A stretch of 64,000 nucleotides of DNA from the NCBI GenBank assembly GCA_964059195.1, contig CAXKWD010000001.1, positions 159,576,532-159,640,531 of the forward strand, written 5' to 3'. Under the pieces are notes generated by a model that ran no database searches, was not told the origin of the DNA, and saw only the letters and a program-made list of their open reading frames with translations. The position numbers were made by a program, and so were the translations under genes. This DNA comes from Ectobius pallidus (taxonomy: Eukaryota > Arthropoda > Insecta > Blattodea > Ectobiidae). This document shows, piece by piece, positions 59,808 through 64,000 of this stretch (position 1 is the first letter of the stretch; each line of letters begins with the position of its first letter).

Positions 59808-60775
59808 TTATTATTATTGTTATTGTTATTATTATAATGGTAATTAGTTTTATGTGTAATAACATTAACCATTAGTACCGATTATTTTTTTAACGAAACA
59901 TAAAACGGCTAAGCATTACAACAAGAACAACAATAATAATAATAATAATAATTATTATTATTATTATTATTGTTATTATTATTATTATGGTAATTAGTTT
60001 TATGTGTAATAACATTAACCATTACTAAGTATATTTTCCTAAGAACTAGTTTGCTTTTGGCATCATGCTAATTTAATTATCGTCTGCTTTCTTTTTTGTT
60101 AAAAAATATAATACATAGGTGTATGTAAAACAGAATTTCGAGAACTGTCATACTTCATATCTTTCTATTTCCTGAACTATTAATTCCCAAAAAATATCAT
60201 GCAGATCTTTTATGTAGTTAATTTTGTGCATAAACTGTTTTTTGGTAGAACCCATAGTTTTTTGTGTATTTAGAGAAAACTGAGAGAAACGACATTTAAA
60301 AGTACCCCAATCCCCCACCCCCGCTCACCCTCTATCCATGGGGACTTTTACTATGTTGTTTAGGACACTTTCCCCCACATCTCTGCCAAATTTCAAAACT
60401 ACATGATTTTTTGTGTGCCTATTTTTCCTTTCGTGCCTGGAATCTAATGTATTTTCCATTACATGTACTGTGCTTGTACCGTGTTCGGATTTTTAATAAA
60501 TTCAACTTTAATTGTTGTGTGATATTTCTTCACTTGTTTCATGATGTAAATACACAATATACAGCTTATATTCAAAGATATAACCCCTAAATATAGAGAC
60601 AGTGCGATGTACGGTTCTCTTTCGAAATCTCGAAATTTGACCGAAACTTTAAATTGTTATAACTTTTGAACATTTCAAGACTAAATAACAAATGACAACT
60701 CATTTTAAAGTGAATTTATTTCCCTACAACTTCTTTCATGAGAATATTTCTGTATACCTAAGGGCTGAAGCGTAC
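58460..60775. repeat. Large imperfect inverted repeat (arms about 0.7-0.8 kb)
   Basis: The left arm 58,460-59,155 and right arm 59,960-60,775 are reverse complements with frequent substitutions. Outer ends are CGCTTCAGCCCTTAGGTATA and its reverse. Inner ends lie at 'acacataaaactaatta'. A stretch of about 110 bp in the right arm is absent from the left. The spacer is about 800 bp. No terminal target duplication was found. It could be a foldback element or a decayed repeat pair; transcription through it would give long double-stranded RNA. Confidence 0.75.
59708..60044. repeat. 169-bp tandem duplication containing AAT/ATT palindromes
   Basis: Two copies (from 59,708 and 59,877) each run 'accgatta', 'aaaacggctaagcattacaa', an (AAT)n then (ATT)n palindrome, and 'ttagttttatgtgtaataac'. 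The microsatellite lengths differ between copies. Confidence 0.85.
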
Positions 60776-61038
60776 TGACGTACTGACTATGCAACTCCTA
60801 TGTAATAGCAGCCATATGCTCGATCGTTCCCTCGTGGATGACGTCACACGCTGATGAAGCAGCCGGCCGCGAGAAATGGCGCTACCTTAGTAGCTTTATA
60901 TACCTTGGGTTTTACAAGCTACATATCTGTCATGAATTTTGTCATTGTAGTCTAATTCTAATTGAAATCGCATCGCAGTTAATCCGGAAAAAATAATACA
61001 TTTCTTGAATAAAAAGACAGCAAAAGTTTTAGGTTCTT
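60776..61038. other. Short noncoding stretch with GC-rich patch
   Basis: About 60,790-60,895 contains a tandem 'gtactgac' and a GATGACGTCAC / GGCCGCGAG patch, then AT-rich DNA up to E2. Confidence 0.4.
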
Positions 61039-61046
61039 GTATGTGC

Positions 61047-61478
61047 CAGGGTTGCCATACGTACGACTATAGTCGTACACATACGACTATTTCATGCATT
61101 TGTACGACGCAACAATGAGTCGTACGCCTATTTGTACGACTATTTTTAACATAGAGTTTTATATTTTTTAACCAGTTTACTGTAGAATTTTAAATTTTGA
61201 TATATATATATAATACAGCTTGTTTATTCATGGGTTTTTTTGTAAGCATGTAACTAAAAATCAATATGAATGGAAAGCAGTCCTGTTCCTTTTGCAATAA
61301 TTACAACACTGTGGCAACTACTGTTTATTTAATTTTATTGTATATTATCAAATTTACCACATCGGAAGATAATGAAACACGTCTAATCATTTACAAGATG
61401 ATTTATTAACAATTGCATGACATTTATGTAAGGTGTAAAATTCCGATTATGAATTATTATTATTATTATTATTACTAA

Positions 61479-61527
<49 letters not shown>

Positions 61528-61639
61528 GCAATACGTTCATTACACTGAAAAATTACAAAGTATACGACAGTTTTGACTAGAATACGACTATTTTCGAATA
61601 TTGGTACGACCGTTCTACGTTTCTGATCTGGCAACCCTG
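61047..61639 (+). mobile_element. hAT-type element (family E), copy E2
   Basis: A 593-bp element nearly identical to E1 (45,244-45,832), same orientation. It differs by a 7-bp and a 4-bp indel, a handful of substitutions and the (ATT)n length. Ends are CAGGGTTGCCA inverted. The left flank gtatgtgc (61,039-61,046) equals the right flank of E1. The right flank cttggtac (61,640-61,647) matches the left flank of E1 at seven of eight bases. Confidence 0.88.
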
Positions 61640-61647
61640 CTTGGTAC

Positions 61648-62518
61648 TATGTAAATTGAAAATGGTTGTAATATTGGATGGGCTGGAAGTGGTGATGAAA
61701 TGCTTTCCAAATAAAAGCTCTATTACTTAGTAATTTCCTTAATCTCGCATTCATTTTAAAAACTTAACTGTAGATTTCATTAAAAAGTTAACAGGAAATA
61801 GGGGATCAGTACTATGATTGGACTAATAATATTTTACACATACATATCGAATTAAAATTAATTTTTTTTATTAAATAGCCGAAATAACAAGAAACACAAA
61901 TAAAATGCGTTTGACAAGTTTACCTTTATACATGTGGAGTAAACTACAGACATCAAGCTTTACACTATGACGCAGTAGTAAATTGTATTAATTTTCGAAA
62001 AATTCATACTATTTATTTGTCATTTGCATGACAATGTGTTTACACAATAACACTGAAAAGAATCGGATTTGGTTAGCACATATGGATTTCGTGTTAATGC
62101 CAAGAATATCCCAAATTCATTTTGTTTTAACCCTTACGGTATTTAGAGGATTTTGAAATATTTGACCTAACTAAATTTTTATGCCAGCGATAGTTATAGA
62201 CATATCCTCCAAACCTCAGTTAAAAGAGTATCTCGATGGAAAAATCACTGGCGTAACTACTTTTACGAGTGATAACGTCATACGATAATTTTTGTGAATT
62301 TTCGGCTGTGATTTAGTGTATCTAACGTATTCTTAAAATTATAAACAATACAAGATAGCTTTCATTACTGATATTATTCCGTTTAGTTTCGTTACAAAGT
62401 AGGCTAATTTTCTTACGCCCGAATTCTTTCACAAGAGCCCACATAGTACGATGATAATGTAATTCTATGGACGGTGTGATATGATCTTTAAATATCTTTC
62501 AATGTGCTTATTTATTAA
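61648..62518. other. AT-rich noncoding DNA, nothing recognised
   Basis: No protein-like frame recognised. Confidence 0.45.
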
Positions 62519-62827
62519 GTCACTTTTCGCTCTCTCGAGAGAGAGTATCTCATGCTATTCTATGATGCACTTAGTGGAGCATCATTACTGTTTGAGAGAT
62601 CTGGAGCTCAGCATCCATTGTGAGGAGTAATCCTGGAAGCAGCAGCGGATAAGTCATTTAGATGGCTTTTGCCAAGCCATTATGATATTTTAAACGCTTT
62701 ATATCCAGAAAGAGGTCTTCAGCTTGTGAAATATTTAACGAAACCTAGCTTTTGTATAAAAACTTATGAAGCCATCTTTGCCACACAGGGTGATCTGGAA
62801 AACAAGCTAGTAGAAATAGAATTGTGA
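62519..62827 (+). pseudogene. Protein-like open frame with one internal TGA, unidentified
   Basis: One frame is open from 62,519 to a TGA at 62,825-62,827 except for a single TGA at 62,621-62,623. A C-to-T change of an Arg CGA codon would account for that stop. The product is unusually protein-like: EREYLMLFYDALSGASLLFE before the stop, then GVILEAAADKSFRWLLPSHY, ILNALYPERGLQLVKYL, KPSFCIKTYEAIFATQGDL and ENKLVEIEL after it. A pyrimidine-rich acceptor-like site (cttttcgctctctcgag) lies just before EREYL. There is no in-frame start, signal peptide or membrane segment. I do not recognise the family. It could be a decayed final exon, a processed-pseudogene fragment or a transposon protein piece. 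Confidence 0.45.
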
Positions 62828-64000
62828 CCATGAAACTGTTTTGGTTATGTGGACTAAGAAAAGCATATTAGAACAGATTATACGATATTCTAATATACTG
62901 TTAATGAAGAAATAATCTAAACAAATCCCACGTGTCTGTGAAACCGCTATTAACTAGTGCAAAGAAACTACCATCTAACATCTGTCATAGTAACAGGATT
63001 AATGATTGGAGCCCATACCATCCCAAGTATACTCTTGATTTCTAAAGAAATTTTGCTTGTACAAAACCATCCTTGCAGATCTTACTTGCGGCACGAAATG
63101 GTCTATCGCCATTTTTTGGAATCAAACATTTGGCTCATGATAATTACTTATAATTGTAATTTTCTCAGTTTCTGATTTATTTATTTACTTATTTAGTGTT
63201 AATATTTTATTATTCTCAGTCTGAAGTTATAGTGTATACTGGCTGCTGTTGGGTCGTTAAATCTATGGTGTTGAGCTCTTTGCCATTAGCAGCCTGCAGG
63301 TGTTACAGAAAGAAATCTAAACAAATAAAATAATAATTTATATTTAGATTATTAATAATGTAAAAAATATATAAGTAACTGCTTTATCTCATGAACTACC
63401 AATTTTGTTTTTACAAAACAATGTACAGTACCGTATTTTATTGGGTGGTGTGGTTAAATTTAAATAGAAGGTCATTGTTTGATTCACAAAAGTGGTTGGA
63501 ATTTTTAGTTCGACTAATTTTTCTAGTTTCACTGAAGTCTTATCGACAAACCTATAGTAGAAATTGGTACCACTTGCAAATTTAACGGTAAAAATGTCTG
63601 AAAACCATATTCAATTGGCGATTGTCTAAATGGTATGATCATCAGTCTCTAATAACCCTCAGAACTAATCTAGGTTTTTTAAAAAGAGAAATATACTTTA
63701 TTTAAATTTTATTACATACTTTGATGTCAGATTTGGAATTATACGCATATAAGGCTACAGCACTCTTGAAATAAAGTATTATGTGAATTTATCCGTGCAG
63801 AATTTATTTAGAAAATTTCAGTTCATGTGTAAGGAAAACGAACGTTTTTCCTTATGGAAGGAGCTAGTATATTAATAATATAGCCTACTCATTTTAAATT
63901 CTTTAAATGTTAATTACAATGATTGTACTGTGCGGAATGATACAATTCTAAAAGAACCAAGATGTAATACTAAAGTTCTAAAGCCCTTTTTCAAATTTGA
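62828..64000. other. AT-rich noncoding DNA to window end
   Basis: No gene or repeat recognised. The short ATG frames here lack protein-like composition. Confidence 0.5.

Noticed and set aside
62621..62623. Selenocysteine or programmed readthrough at the internal TGA
   Set aside because: No SECIS-like structure was identified and the simplest account is a CGA-to-TGA mutation; kept only as a remote option.

Overview
This is a eukaryotic, AT-rich, repeat-dominated window, most likely from a large insect genome. I infer a polyneopteran such as a cockroach. The inference rests on non-LTR retrotransposon tails of a kind common in such genomes, frequent TAGGCCTA-like words, and many hAT-type DNA transposons and tRNA-related SINEs. 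There are no operons and no complete protein-coding gene. Almost every long open frame is a by-product of a simple repeat or a transposon remnant.

Layout. 0-17 kb (SINEs, a hAT MITE, a 0.7 kb hAT element, small duplications) is probably the first intron of a minus-strand gene. The best host-gene signal is at 16,920-17,049 (minus): an ATG exon encoding a clear signal peptide, ending at a perfect GTAAGT donor. Upstream of it is a CpG- and GC-rich promoter-like stretch with a palindromic cAMP-response-element motif. 17.4-19.2 kb is a nested transposon pile (hAT transposase remnant, TA-flanked MITE, then a dispersed repeat). 21.5-24.1 kb holds a hAT element and a longer copy of that repeat. 27.6-29.6 kb holds one LINE 3' end apparently split by a 1.3 kb insertion. 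31.7-37.6 kb has three hAT-type elements with 8-bp target-site duplications. 39.8-40.6 kb is a minus-strand LINE 3' end. 41.9-43.4 kb has small duplications and a diverged repeat.

45.2-61.6 kb is bounded by two nearly identical 0.59 kb hAT-type elements in the same orientation. Their 8-bp flanks are exchanged: the outer flanks match each other and the inner flanks match each other. I read the 15.2 kb between them as DNA inserted by recombination through the element (for example a circle joining by a single crossover), a composite event, or an assembly join. That segment contains a 3.7 kb minisatellite with a 1,185-bp higher-order repeat, several SINEs and LINE ends, another hAT element and a large inverted repeat. 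Near the right edge (62,519-62,827) a protein-like open frame with one internal TGA is an unidentified exon or pseudogene.

No tRNA gene, rRNA, CRISPR array or virus was recognised. Family names come from recognition by eye of motifs, terminal repeats and target-site duplications; none has been tested by a database search.
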